Source: Alphaproteobacteria bacterium (GTDB taxonomy: Bacteria; Pseudomonadota; Alphaproteobacteria; Rs-D84). From it: 37,367 bases of DNA. Where the stretch lies: NCBI GenBank assembly GCA_017642565.1, contig JAGCOU010000025.1:1-37367 (forward strand). The letters run 5' to 3'. Below are positions 15,175-23,760 of this stretch, piece by piece (the stretch's first letter is position 1; every line of letters begins with the position of its first letter). The translations under genes were made by a program, and so were the position numbers. Under the pieces are notes generated by a model. It saw nothing but the letters and a program-made list of their open reading frames with translations, was not told the DNA's origin and ran no database searches.

Positions 15175-15858
15175 TTAACTCTTTTTAAGTGTTTGTTTAT
15201 CATAAGTCAACGGACTTGCGCCGTTCCAAGTAATTCCTGTTTTAACTACACGTGCTGGATTACCAGCTATAACAACATGTTTTTCTGTAAACTTCTTGGT
15301 AACAACTGAGCCGATACCAACTATACAATCTTCCGATATCTCTGCGCTCTTTGTAATACTAACATTTTGACCAATCCAACAATGATTACCAATTTTTAGT
15401 GTTCCTTTTGGTTTATTTAATACAGATTTTGTTTCTAAATCTAAAACACTATGTCCATCACCAGCCCAAATAATAATATCATTGGCAAACAAACATTCTT
15501 TACCAATTTGTAAACTTCCCCCAACTGCGGATATATATGTGCTAATACACATTGTTTTTTCACCAATCTCAATAGAACAGTTACCGTCAAAACAAGAAAC
15601 ATTCCACTGCCCCATACAATACCGATGAAAAACAACAGTATTATTATCACTAATAAAATTAATATATAAACTTAATTTTGGATTATATGGTAATTCTAGT
15701 TTTACAACATTGTTTTTTCCCTGGTTATTTATACGAATGTTAAAAACTTCATCAGACCTAGGTTTTCTTTCTATACCATCTTCAATGACAACCAAATTAT
15801 CATAATTAATAACTTTATTAATAACTTTATTTTCAGTCTTTTTAAAAAACCATTTCAT
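15175..15858 (-). CDS. Left-handed beta-helix acyltransferase of glycan modification
   Basis: A 227-residue protein. The C-terminal 130 residues show hexapeptide repeats of the LbH superfamily (IEIGEKTMCIS, LQIGKECLFAND, LKIGNHCWIGQNVSI, EDCIVGIGSVVTK, IAGNPARVVKTG), closest to maltose/galactoside O-acetyltransferases and the xenobiotic acyltransferase group. A His in WAGDGHSV is a likely catalytic residue. The N-terminal 85 residues form an extra beta-rich region. It probably O- or N-acetylates a sugar of the glycan made by this operon. It lies 2 nt after the large glycosyltransferase gene. Confidence 0.85.
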   Translation of the reverse strand: MKWFFKKTENKVINKVINYDNLVVIEDGIERKPRSDEVFNIRINNQGKNNVVKLELPYNPKLSLYINFISDNNTVVFHRYCMGQWNVSCFDGNCSIEIGEKTMCISTYISAVGGSLQIGKECLFANDIIIWAGDGHSVLDLETKSVLNKPKGTLKIGNHCWIGQNVSITKSAEISEDCIVGIGSVVTKKFTEKHVVIAGNPARVVKTGITWNGASPLTYDKQTLKKS

Positions 15859-15860
15859 TA

Positions 15861-18260
15861 TTAATTATCCTTTGTTATATGATATTGAATTCCCAAGATA
15901 TAATGTTTTTTGCATTTCCACTGTCTAAAATGTTTTGTTTTATATAAACCACAAAGATATTTTCTTGTGATACTATTCATATCTTGTTTTTGCGAATAAA
16001 AAATTTTATTGCATGTTTTCGCATTTTTAAATTTCATAGGCTCAGTATGATTATTAATCTGCGCAGACAGCATTAATTTATATATATCTTTGTCAAAAAC
16101 CATCAAAGAAAATGTTTGATTAATATATTCTTTGGCTTTTTGACCAATTTTATAACCAAAATCATGATTTTTATAAAGTTTTTTGATATATTCACTGGCC
16201 TTTTTAATATCTGGTTCACCCCATACTGTCACATTTTTATACTGTGGAAAATCGATTTTAGCAGACACAACCTTGGCAGGAACCAACAAAGAATTTTCAT
16301 CATTCATAAAATCAATATTGCCACTATATTCAGTAGCAATTACTGGCTTTCCGAGATTCATTGCTTCCATCATACCCAAACCCAAACCTTCGGCATGATG
16401 CAAAGATATATATGCATCGCACGCATTGATTAAAGACATCATACCTTGTTTAGATAAAAATTCATCTATTACAATAATTCTGTCTTTGATTTTCAATTTT
16501 GTAGCCACATCCATAAACTTTGCGTGCTCTAATTTATGCTTTGACAAATTGCTTGTTTTTACGACTAACTTTGCATCTTTTTGCGCAGGTAATGCCATCG
16601 CAAAAGCCTGCAAAATCGCCTCTGGATTTTTTCTGTCATATGAAGAATTATAGTCAAAATTGAAAAAGAACAGATAATCTTTTTGATTTAATTTATATTT
16701 CTTACGAACATCTTTGACATCTATCAAAGAATCTTGATATGGACGATATGGATATTTGAAAATCTCCACAGGAATATCTTTTATAGTATTTGTTATACCC
16801 TTTTGCACATGTTCTGTACAAACGAGTACTTTATCAACATACTTTGACATATTTTTATACGCATCAAATCCATTTTCAAATTCCCACCACCAATTTGCAA
16901 CATTATATTTATCACGGAACAAATCTGGATTCATATTATAAACATTTTCAATCTGATCTGCATTAACAACAAATAAATTCACAGGATAATTAATTTCATT
17001 CGTGACAAAAGATTTATATTTTTCTTGTTCTGATTCTGGAATTTTAGCACCGCCGCTTTCCAATACATACAATGAAAACGGTATTCCCGAAGCCATTAAA
17101 TCATCAACAAAGCCGCGCATAACAACACCCAACGAATGTATATCATACAAATATCCTATTACATTTATGCCATATCCAGATTCAAATTTAATATCTTTTG
17201 GAATTGGTTCTTTTTCTGCTTGTGCATAAATTTTTATTGATTTCTCAGCATCTTTTAAATTATGAACGAAAGCCTGTTGTTTATGAAAAACTAATCTGCG
17301 TGCAGAATTAGGTATTACATAATTTGTATGTCCAACAGTCGTTCCAAAATAAGAAAACTTTACAAAATCATCTGCACGATTAGCATTTACATTATCTAGA
17401 TAATTTACAAATAACTTTTTCAAATCGGGTTTTCTGTCTGACAAACAATAGCGATTTTGATATTTAGATATCAATTCCATATCTTTACGATTTAATCCGC
17501 TAAAATGATAAAATACTAATTCATCATCATTTGAAAACCATTTACCATGACGATTTGTAACCGTTCTTTCATGTAAATTCCAATATGCTGTGTTATGACC
17601 ATAATCTTTAAATATATAAACTTTATCAAACAAAGCAGGAAACCAATCTGCCCACTTTTGGTCAGTAAACAAAGCCGCAGGTATATCAACATAACATTTA
17701 TGTCTTAATTTTTGTTGCCAAAAACGAACGCAATTTAAGCCATTTTCTGTATTTTTACACGCAAAAAAACCACAATTATACATACCAGCCATCATAATAG
17801 TTTGGCATTCTTGCTGTTTACCATCTTCTGGATAAGGGTGCATCATATGTGGGGTTAAAACAATATCATACTCATCTAATAACTTATCTAATTTAGTAAT
17901 AGGTGCATAAAATTGAATATCTGGGTCAATATATATAACCTTGTTATATCCTGACTTCATCAAATATTCTATACAAAAAGGTTTAATTGCTGTATTTACT
18001 TCCAACACAGAATAACGATTTAACATTTCTTCAATTGGATAATGAGGAACAAGATTTTTAACTTCTAAAAAAGAACGAATATCTATACCATTATTTGTTA
18101 AATCAGATAACATTTTTAAAGATTCTGGTGATGTCAATTCATCCATCATAAAAATTATAAAATCCCAATCTGGATTATACTTTAAAAAAGATTCACGCAC
18201 ATTTAAAGAATAATGCATATAATTCAAACTTGAGATAGTAAACATAACTTTCTTGCTCAT
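15861..18260 (-). CDS. Two-domain glycosyltransferase (GT-A plus GT4)
   Basis: A 799-residue fusion. The N-terminal half (about 1-300) is a GT-A enzyme with a metal-binding DPD (112-114, in VIYIDPDIQFYAP) and the conserved block CYVDIPAALFTDQKWADWFPALF, ending in HNTAYWNLHER. The C-terminal half (about 345-750) is a GT-B/GT4 enzyme with WWWEFENG, RKNPEAILQAF and the signature EGLGLGMMEAMNLGKPVIATEYSG. The last 40 residues carry a basic tail with YILGIQYHI, similar to end tags on neighbouring proteins. Such a fusion can add two successive sugars. It starts 12 nt after rmd, so one of the sugars may be D-rhamnose or a derivative; that is inference. Confidence 0.85.
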   Translation of the reverse strand: MSKKVMFTISSLNYMHYSLNVRESFLKYNPDWDFIIFMMDELTSPESLKMLSDLTNNGIDIRSFLEVKNLVPHYPIEEMLNRYSVLEVNTAIKPFCIEYLMKSGYNKVIYIDPDIQFYAPITKLDKLLDEYDIVLTPHMMHPYPEDGKQQECQTIMMAGMYNCGFFACKNTENGLNCVRFWQQKLRHKCYVDIPAALFTDQKWADWFPALFDKVYIFKDYGHNTAYWNLHERTVTNRHGKWFSNDDELVFYHFSGLNRKDMELISKYQNRYCLSDRKPDLKKLFVNYLDNVNANRADDFVKFSYFGTTVGHTNYVIPNSARRLVFHKQQAFVHNLKDAEKSIKIYAQAEKEPIPKDIKFESGYGINVIGYLYDIHSLGVVMRGFVDDLMASGIPFSLYVLESGGAKIPESEQEKYKSFVTNEINYPVNLFVVNADQIENVYNMNPDLFRDKYNVANWWWEFENGFDAYKNMSKYVDKVLVCTEHVQKGITNTIKDIPVEIFKYPYRPYQDSLIDVKDVRKKYKLNQKDYLFFFNFDYNSSYDRKNPEAILQAFAMALPAQKDAKLVVKTSNLSKHKLEHAKFMDVATKLKIKDRIIVIDEFLSKQGMMSLINACDAYISLHHAEGLGLGMMEAMNLGKPVIATEYSGNIDFMNDENSLLVPAKVVSAKIDFPQYKNVTVWGEPDIKKASEYIKKLYKNHDFGYKIGQKAKEYINQTFSLMVFDKDIYKLMLSAQINNHTEPMKFKNAKTCNKIFYSQKQDMNSITRKYLCGLYKTKHFRQWKCKKHYILGIQYHITKDN

Positions 18261-18272
18261 TTTATAAACCTC

Positions 18273-19202
18273 TTATCTCGTTTTTAAAAAATCAACCATA
18301 TCTGATATAGTTTGTTCTAATTTATATTTTGGTTTCCAACCTAATTCTTTTTTTAATTTTGAATTATCACCAATTACGGACAAAACTTCGTTTGAACGCA
18401 CACGTGAAGGATCAACAACTATATTTGGTTTTATATTTAACTTTTTTGCGGTTTTATCTATGATGTCGCGTAATTTAACCCCACGACCAGAACATACATT
18501 ATAAACGCTGCGATTTGGGGCATTTTTAATTATGCGATAATAAGCATCAACAACATCACGAACATCTGTAAAATCACGTATAACATCAATGTTTCCAACC
18601 ATCATTTTGTTTTCTGATTTTCCCGAAGCAATATTAACCAACTGTTCAACAAAGGATGGTATAACAAATTTAGGATTTTGACGCGGCCCAATATGATTAA
18701 AAGACCGTGTCATAACAATATCCAGACCAAATTTATCTACATATAATTTAGACATATATTCCTGTGATACACGTGCCACAGAATACGGATTTTTTGGATG
18801 CAATCCCAAAGATTCTTTTAATGGTTCATTATATGTTCCGTATTCTTCTGAAGAACCAACAGATAAAATTCTTGTCTTTAAATTATTTTTACGAACACTA
18901 TCCGCCAAATTCAAAAAAGCAGACATATTATTTACAAAACAATTCAACGGTTCTTCCCAACTTTGTGCAACAGAAGACATCGCAGCCAAATGAATAATGT
19001 AATCTGGTTTATAAGATTTTATTACTTTGTTAATACTTTCAGCATCCATCAAATTTAAAGATTTATATTGTATATCCATATCACAATTTTTTGCGATATC
19101 TATACCATATATTTTCGCATCAGATTCTTTTTCATCAAGATATTCAACAAAATATCGTCCTACAAAACCATTGATGCCTGTTATTAAATATTTACTAGAC
19201 AT
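18273..19202 (-). CDS. rmd: GDP-4-keto-6-deoxy-D-mannose reductase
   Basis: A 309-residue SDR enzyme that should reduce the Gmd product to GDP-D-rhamnose. Motifs are GINGFVGRY near the N-terminus, SVGSSEEYG, the catalytic YSVAR (an R where many SDRs have K), RSFNHIGPRQ and VGNIDVIRDFTDVRDVV. The last blocks mark the Rmd group rather than the WcaG/Fcl GDP-fucose synthases. The start at 19202 was chosen because AAAGG lies 7 bp upstream; an in-frame ATG at 19223 lacks a ribosome site and would overlap gmd. The catalytic YxxxR should be checked, since a Lys is usual; GDP-6-deoxy-talose synthesis is the alternative. Confidence 0.85.
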   Translation of the reverse strand: MSSKYLITGINGFVGRYFVEYLDEKESDAKIYGIDIAKNCDMDIQYKSLNLMDAESINKVIKSYKPDYIIHLAAMSSVAQSWEEPLNCFVNNMSAFLNLADSVRKNNLKTRILSVGSSEEYGTYNEPLKESLGLHPKNPYSVARVSQEYMSKLYVDKFGLDIVMTRSFNHIGPRQNPKFVIPSFVEQLVNIASGKSENKMMVGNIDVIRDFTDVRDVVDAYYRIIKNAPNRSVYNVCSGRGVKLRDIIDKTAKKLNIKPNIVVDPSRVRSNEVLSVIGDNSKLKKELGWKPKYKLEQTISDMVDFLKTR

Positions 19203-19212
19203 TTTAAAACCT

Positions 19213-20286
19213 TTAATCAGCATATTTTATATTTTCTTGAAACCCATTTTCATTTAAAACTTTTTCACGTTCTGCTAATTTTAAATCTTGTTCTACCATT
19301 TCATGAACAAGACCAGCCAAATCATATTTTGGCTTCCAACCAAGTTGTTCACGCGCCTTTGTTGAATCACCAAGTAATAATTCAACCTCAGCAGGACGGA
19401 AGAAATTTGGGTTCACAGCAACAACTGTTTTTCCTGTTGCTTTATTAACAGCATGTTCTTCAACACCAGAACCAATCCATTCCAAATCTATTCCCAGTTC
19501 TTTAAATGTCATTTTAACAAAATCGCGTATCGAAGTTGTTTTTCCTGTTGCTAATACATAATCACTTGGTTTTTCTGCTTGCAACATACGCCACATACCT
19601 TCAACATAATCTTTTGCATGCCCCCAATCGCGTTTAGCATCCATATTTCCAAGATATAAACAATCTTGTAATCCCATTTTTATACGCGTTGCAGCCAATG
19701 TGATTTTGCGTGTAACAAAATTTTCACCACGACGAGGAGATTCATGATTAAATAAAATACCATTACATGCGAAAATATCATAAGATTCACGATAATTCAC
19801 AGTAATCCAATAACCATACAATTTAGCAACTCCGTATGGGGAACGTGGATAAAACGGTGTCTTTTCCGATTGAATAGGTTCTTGAATTAAACCAAACAAT
19901 TCACTTGTCGAAGCCTGATAAAAACGTGTTTTTTGTGTCAGCCCATTTATACGAATTGCTTCTAGTAAACGCAATGTCCCAAGAGCATCTGTTTCCGCTG
20001 TAAATTCAGGACAATCCCATGAAATTTTAACATGACTTTGTGCGCCAAGATTATATATTTCATCTGGTGCTATTTCTTTTACAAGACGAACTAAATTAAC
20101 AGAATCTGTTAAATCACCATAATGTAAATTTATTTTATCAATTATGTTTTCTATACGACCAGTATTATAAGAGGAACTTCTGCGAACAAGACCGTGCACT
20201 TCATAGCCTTTTTCTAACAATAATTCTGCTAAATAAGAACCATCTTGACCCGTAATACCTGTAATCAAAGCAACTTTATTTGTCAT
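19213..20286 (-). CDS. gmd: GDP-mannose 4,6-dehydratase
   Basis: A 357-residue SDR enzyme that makes GDP-4-keto-6-deoxy-D-mannose. Highly conserved: ITGITGQDGSYLAELLL, the NTGRIE segment, YNLGAQSHVKISW, STSELFG, the catalytic YGVAK, and the C-terminal FFRPAEVELLLGD and LGWKPKYDLAGLV. The ATG at 20286 is preferred to a GTG at 20295, because the GTG lies within the AAGGTG ribosome site. It lies 10 nt before rmd. Together they supply a GDP-6-deoxyhexose to the glycosyltransferases of this operon. Confidence 0.95.
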   Translation of the reverse strand: MTNKVALITGITGQDGSYLAELLLEKGYEVHGLVRRSSSYNTGRIENIIDKINLHYGDLTDSVNLVRLVKEIAPDEIYNLGAQSHVKISWDCPEFTAETDALGTLRLLEAIRINGLTQKTRFYQASTSELFGLIQEPIQSEKTPFYPRSPYGVAKLYGYWITVNYRESYDIFACNGILFNHESPRRGENFVTRKITLAATRIKMGLQDCLYLGNMDAKRDWGHAKDYVEGMWRMLQAEKPSDYVLATGKTTSIRDFVKMTFKELGIDLEWIGSGVEEHAVNKATGKTVVAVNPNFFRPAEVELLLGDSTKAREQLGWKPKYDLAGLVHEMVEQDLKLAEREKVLNENGFQENIKYAD

Positions 20287-20299
20287 AATTAACACCTTT

Positions 20300-20734
20300 T
20301 TATTTATTATTCCATTTATTTAAAATCCAAGACGATGAATTCGCTTTATTTTCACCACCAACACCAAAAACCACAGTAACACCGCATTCATTACAAACAG
20401 ATGTTTCTGGAATATTATCTTTTGTTCTATCTCCACCATTTGCAAAAACTAACTCTGCATCTGGATATTTTGCCCGCGCTTTTCTAATACCATCACAGGC
20501 ACTATTATCAGTATCATCAAAAGAAAGCACATCAATAACGCCTTTAATATTCTCCAATATAACACGGCGAGTATTAAATGTATAGAAATTTTTTCCTTTT
20601 TTTCTACACAACCATTCATCAGAATTAACCAATACAATAACGCCATCTGACCGCTTTGCAGAATCAACTATCATCGCAATATGACCCTCATGAATAGGAT
20701 CAAAACCGCCAGAAACTATATAATACTTAGCCAT
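20300..20734 (-). CDS. Cytidylyltransferase-like nucleotidyltransferase
   Basis: A 144-residue protein of the nucleotidyltransferase fold. The N-terminus has GGFDPIHEGH (9-18, HxGH motif), followed by VLVNSDEWL and RRVILENIKGV, and ends with SSWILNKW, where ISSTxIR is common in relatives. Relatives include glycerol-3-phosphate cytidylyltransferases and the adenylyltransferase half of HldE. It should activate a phosphorylated sugar or polyol with CTP or ATP. Its position beside a Stealth phosphotransferase suggests a nucleotide-activated donor for phosphodiester bonds. It overlaps the upstream GT4 gene by 8 bp. Confidence 0.75.
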   Translation of the reverse strand: MAKYYIVSGGFDPIHEGHIAMIVDSAKRSDGVIVLVNSDEWLCRKKGKNFYTFNTRRVILENIKGVIDVLSFDDTDNSACDGIRKARAKYPDAELVFANGGDRTKDNIPETSVCNECGVTVVFGVGGENKANSSSWILNKWNNK

Positions 20735-21980
20735 TATTTTCCTTTTTTATTTGATTAATTATAATTTTAACTGTTTTATCCCAAGAAAATTGCTTCGCAC
20801 GCTTTAACCCAGCCACAGCCATCTCAGAACGATATTTTTTATCCATATAGTATTTTTCATAGGCTTTGATATGTTGTTTATCGCTATCATAATCTATCAT
20901 AATTCCTGCATCACCAACAACTTCTGGCAAAGACGAATTATTAGATGTTATAACCGGACAACCACATTGCATCGCTTCAAGAGGTGGAAGTCCAAAACCT
21001 TCGTATTGGGAAGTATAAACAAAAAATTCAGCGCCACTATACAAAGCAGCCAAATCTTCATCATCCACATAACCAGCACGAATAATTTTATCTTTATATT
21101 TGCCAAGGTCTTTTATTTCTTTTTCCAATTTACCAATAAATGCATCCCAATGTCCACCGCCCAAAACAAATACCATATCATCGATTTTATTTTTCTTGAT
21201 AAATTCTATAAATGTTTTGACGCTTCGAATTAAATTTTTACGCGGTTCCAGTGTACAAAGTGAGAAAACATATTTTTTACCTGTGGGAATATTATATTTC
21301 GCACAGATATTTTTTATTTTCTTTTTATCTTTTTCTTGATAAAAATTATCATTCGCCGCCAAAGGCGCAACAGTAATATCATTTGGATTCATACCTAACA
21401 ATCTTACAAAATCATTTTTTGTTGAAATAGAATTCGAAAAATATTCACAACTTTTATTTGATTTTATATATTGAGTAAGATTATAAAACCAGTGTTTTTT
21501 ATATCCTGGATAATATTCTGGAAACAATAACGGAACAGTATCATGTAAAAAAATATATTTTTTATCAGCTTTGATAAAATCAGGAATCACGCGCATTGGT
21601 GAAAAAGCAATATCAAAGTGAGGAAGTTTAACTTTCTTACCAATAAATTTAATTGGTTTTCTAATAAATATATTTAATAATAATTTTAAAATATTATGCT
21701 TTTTTTTTCGTAATTTGTTATCTAATTTTTCCATTCTCGATAAAAATTTAACATATTTATTAGTAAAATATATATCAATATTATAACCAAAATTTTCTTT
21801 CACAAAATTATCAAAATCTATATTATCTGTATCAGTAAACAAAGATATTTTAAATTTATTTGATTCTATGATTTTTTTTAATATATTATAAGATACAAAA
21901 TATGTTCCTGAACGACCACGACCATTTACAAGATTTTCAGCTAATACAGAAGCATCAAAAATCAAAGTCTTTTTCGTCAT
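20727..21980 (-). CDS. GT4 family glycosyltransferase, mannosyltransferase-like
   Basis: A 417-residue GT-B enzyme. The N-terminal LIFDASVLAENLVNGRGRSGTY and IFLHDTVPLLFPEYYP blocks, and the C-terminal FSLCTLEPRKNL, AGYVDDEDLAALYSGAEFFVYTS and EGFGLPPLEAMQCGCPVI blocks, are typical of mannosyl- and rhamnosyltransferases of O-antigen clusters (WbdA/MtfA-like). The EX7E motif is intact. Lys-rich segments around 80-115 may bind membrane. An AGGTG ribosome site precedes the ATG, 8 nt after the Stealth gene. Confidence 0.85.
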   Translation of the reverse strand: MTKKTLIFDASVLAENLVNGRGRSGTYFVSYNILKKIIESNKFKISLFTDTDNIDFDNFVKENFGYNIDIYFTNKYVKFLSRMEKLDNKLRKKKHNILKLLLNIFIRKPIKFIGKKVKLPHFDIAFSPMRVIPDFIKADKKYIFLHDTVPLLFPEYYPGYKKHWFYNLTQYIKSNKSCEYFSNSISTKNDFVRLLGMNPNDITVAPLAANDNFYQEKDKKKIKNICAKYNIPTGKKYVFSLCTLEPRKNLIRSVKTFIEFIKKNKIDDMVFVLGGGHWDAFIGKLEKEIKDLGKYKDKIIRAGYVDDEDLAALYSGAEFFVYTSQYEGFGLPPLEAMQCGCPVITSNNSSLPEVVGDAGIMIDYDSDKQHIKAYEKYYMDKKYRSEMAVAGLKRAKQFSWDKTVKIIINQIKKENNG

Positions 21981-21988
21981 AATAACAC

Positions 21989-22999
21989 CTATTTTTCAAA
22001 TTTACTTTTATTTGGGAACTTTGTATCAAAAAATTGTTTATTATGTTCACGTGTTATATCATTATTATATACACTATCGTTTATACAAACTATTGGTGCA
22101 TCACAAGATAAAACTTTTGATTTAATTGCATCATTACAGAAAAACACAGAATTTCTAACAGATTTATAATACAATAAATTATATATAAAATCTAAAATAA
22201 CATTATGTCCAATATGTTTAGAATGAGAAATTTTCACAGATGCACGTTTTTTCACAATATCATATAAATTAAATATTAAACGATGAACATCATCTTCATC
22301 ACGAAATCTGCGATACTTTGTATTTTTTATAGCCTTTGAAAGAATTGGATGTTCACAACATTCTTTCATAGAAGATTTTATATAAGGATCTATCCCATGC
22401 GAAGATTTATAGTTATACAAAGATATATCAAAAGCCTTTTCTATTTCACGCGCAGAATTTATTAATAATTTTAGATATATACTTTTTTTATCACGAATAA
22501 TTTTTCCATTTTTTCTATATATACAACGAAATTTAGCACGACCACTTTTATCAAAAAAATAATCTGGCATCACAGGTTTATTAAAAAACATATCATCATT
22601 AGCCAACAAAAAATGTTCAGACAATCCAGGTATATTTGCCAGACATGTTTCGACTGCACAAGAATTAAAAATTGGACCAGCGTCTTTTGGTAATATATCT
22701 TCTTGGGGAATAATAGTTATTTTTTTATTTCTTGTATTTAACCATTTTGGTTTTTGACCGAAAGGAGTCACAATATAAACATGATTCACCCAAGGTGCAT
22801 TTTTTTCCAGCGAACGCAAAGAATACTTTAATTCATCATTATCTCGAAAAATTTGATCTTTGGTATCATCAATGTATTTATTATTATTTTTATGTAATTT
22901 TCTCAAATAATCATTTTTGATTGATATAAAATTTTTATCGCTTCCATCAACCCATAAATAAACAACATCTATCGGAAAATACGATTTAAATTTTAACAT
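21989..22999 (-). CDS. Stealth family sugar phosphotransferase
   Basis: A 336-residue protein of the Stealth family, which includes capsule sugar-1-phosphate transferases and eukaryotic GlcNAc-1-phosphotransferase. The conserved regions are in order: IDVVYLWVDGSD (10-21, CR1), RDNDELKYSLRSLEKNAPW with VYIVTPFG (CR2), LANDDMFF (CR2 end), SSHGIDPYIKSS, and a C-terminal H-rich region with SHSKHIGHN. These enzymes transfer a hexose-1-phosphate to an acceptor sugar, giving phosphodiester links. It is the first gene of the 11.6-kb operon, about 30 bp from its promoter, with AAAGG before the ATG. Confidence 0.85.
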   Translation of the reverse strand: MLKFKSYFPIDVVYLWVDGSDKNFISIKNDYLRKLHKNNNKYIDDTKDQIFRDNDELKYSLRSLEKNAPWVNHVYIVTPFGQKPKWLNTRNKKITIIPQEDILPKDAGPIFNSCAVETCLANIPGLSEHFLLANDDMFFNKPVMPDYFFDKSGRAKFRCIYRKNGKIIRDKKSIYLKLLINSAREIEKAFDISLYNYKSSHGIDPYIKSSMKECCEHPILSKAIKNTKYRRFRDEDDVHRLIFNLYDIVKKRASVKISHSKHIGHNVILDFIYNLLYYKSVRNSVFFCNDAIKSKVLSCDAPIVCINDSVYNNDITREHNKQFFDTKFPNKSKFEK

Positions 23000-23028
23000 A
23001 CATTACCTTTTTTTATAATTATGGTGAG

Positions 23029-23057
23029 ATTATAGAATATAAAAAGAATAAATTCAA
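23029..23057 (-). promoter_or_regulatory. Promoter of the surface glycan operon
   Basis: TTGAAT (23052-23057) and TATAAT (23029-23034) on the minus strand, with a 17-bp spacer. It is the only convincing promoter ahead of the ten-gene run to 11402. No operator-like repeat or JUMPStart-like motif was seen. Confidence 0.7.
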
Positions 23058-23115
23058 TATTTTTATATATACGAATATATTCTAAAAAACCGCAGTATAC
23101 AAAGAAAAATTAGGA

Positions 23116-23754
23116 TTATTTAAAGCATTTTTTTAATGTTTTTCCTGTATCATTTAAATCGACATATTTATTACGAATTTCTTCATCGGCTTTGATTTTT
23201 TGTTTAAGTAAAATTATATCTGGATGATTTTGTAATTGTTCATTTAATTTATCAATTGCTGATTCTATATCTTGTTCGTTTTTCACAAATACAGGTGTAA
23301 TAGATTCCGCAGCAGATTGTATTGATTGTTTAAATAAATTTTGATTATCTTCTATCACAGATAAATAAGCGCGTATATGTTCATCTTCGTGTTGTAAAAT
23401 CGCATTATATTCACACGAATCTTTTTGATAAAATATATCTATTTGAACCATAAAATCAGAATAACCAATAGTTGCATCTATGTTTTTAAGTGCCACACAA
23501 AAACCATCTTCAATAGAAGTTATATCACCAGTAATTTCAAATTCATTAACCAAAGTCGCAATAACATCACCATGTAAAATATCAGTATGTTCAAGTGGTT
23601 GAATAATATTTTCTTCCCATTCTGGTTGTTTTAAATTTATTATTGGTGATATTTTATACCCTAAACAATCATCTGCGGCATTCGCAACAGATACAAACAA
23701 AAACATTTGAAAAAATATAAAAAAATTTCTTTTAAAAAACCGAGAAAAAATCAC
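23116..23754 (-). CDS. Exported HExxH (zincin-like) protein linked to virB3-virB4
   Basis: A 212-residue exported protein. It starts with a GTG at 23754 preceded by AAGGG; a signal peptide covers residues 1-26 (VANA/ADD). The zinc-protease motif HEDEH is at 122-126 within AILQHEDEHIRAY, a helix setting like that of DUF922 and related zincins. Four cysteines (30, 86, 114, 209) could form two disulfides. The C-terminal 70 residues are helical and charged. It begins 6 nt after virB4, so it belongs to the type IV secretion operon, yet it is not a standard VirB protein. A role in cell-wall or pilus-component processing is inference; a third zinc ligand was not identified. Confidence 0.65.
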   Translation of the reverse strand: MIFSRFFKRNFFIFFQMFLFVSVANAADDCLGYKISPIINLKQPEWEENIIQPLEHTDILHGDVIATLVNEFEITGDITSIEDGFCVALKNIDATIGYSDFMVQIDIFYQKDSCEYNAILQHEDEHIRAYLSVIEDNQNLFKQSIQSAAESITPVFVKNEQDIESAIDKLNEQLQNHPDIILLKQKIKADEEIRNKYVDLNDTGKTLKKCFK

Positions 23755-23760
23755 TTATAA

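Noticed and set aside
23058..23115. Terminator after the HExxH gene
   Set aside because: Only a weak AT-rich hairpin (ATATA/TATAT with loop TTCG on the minus strand) is present, without a reliable GC stem.
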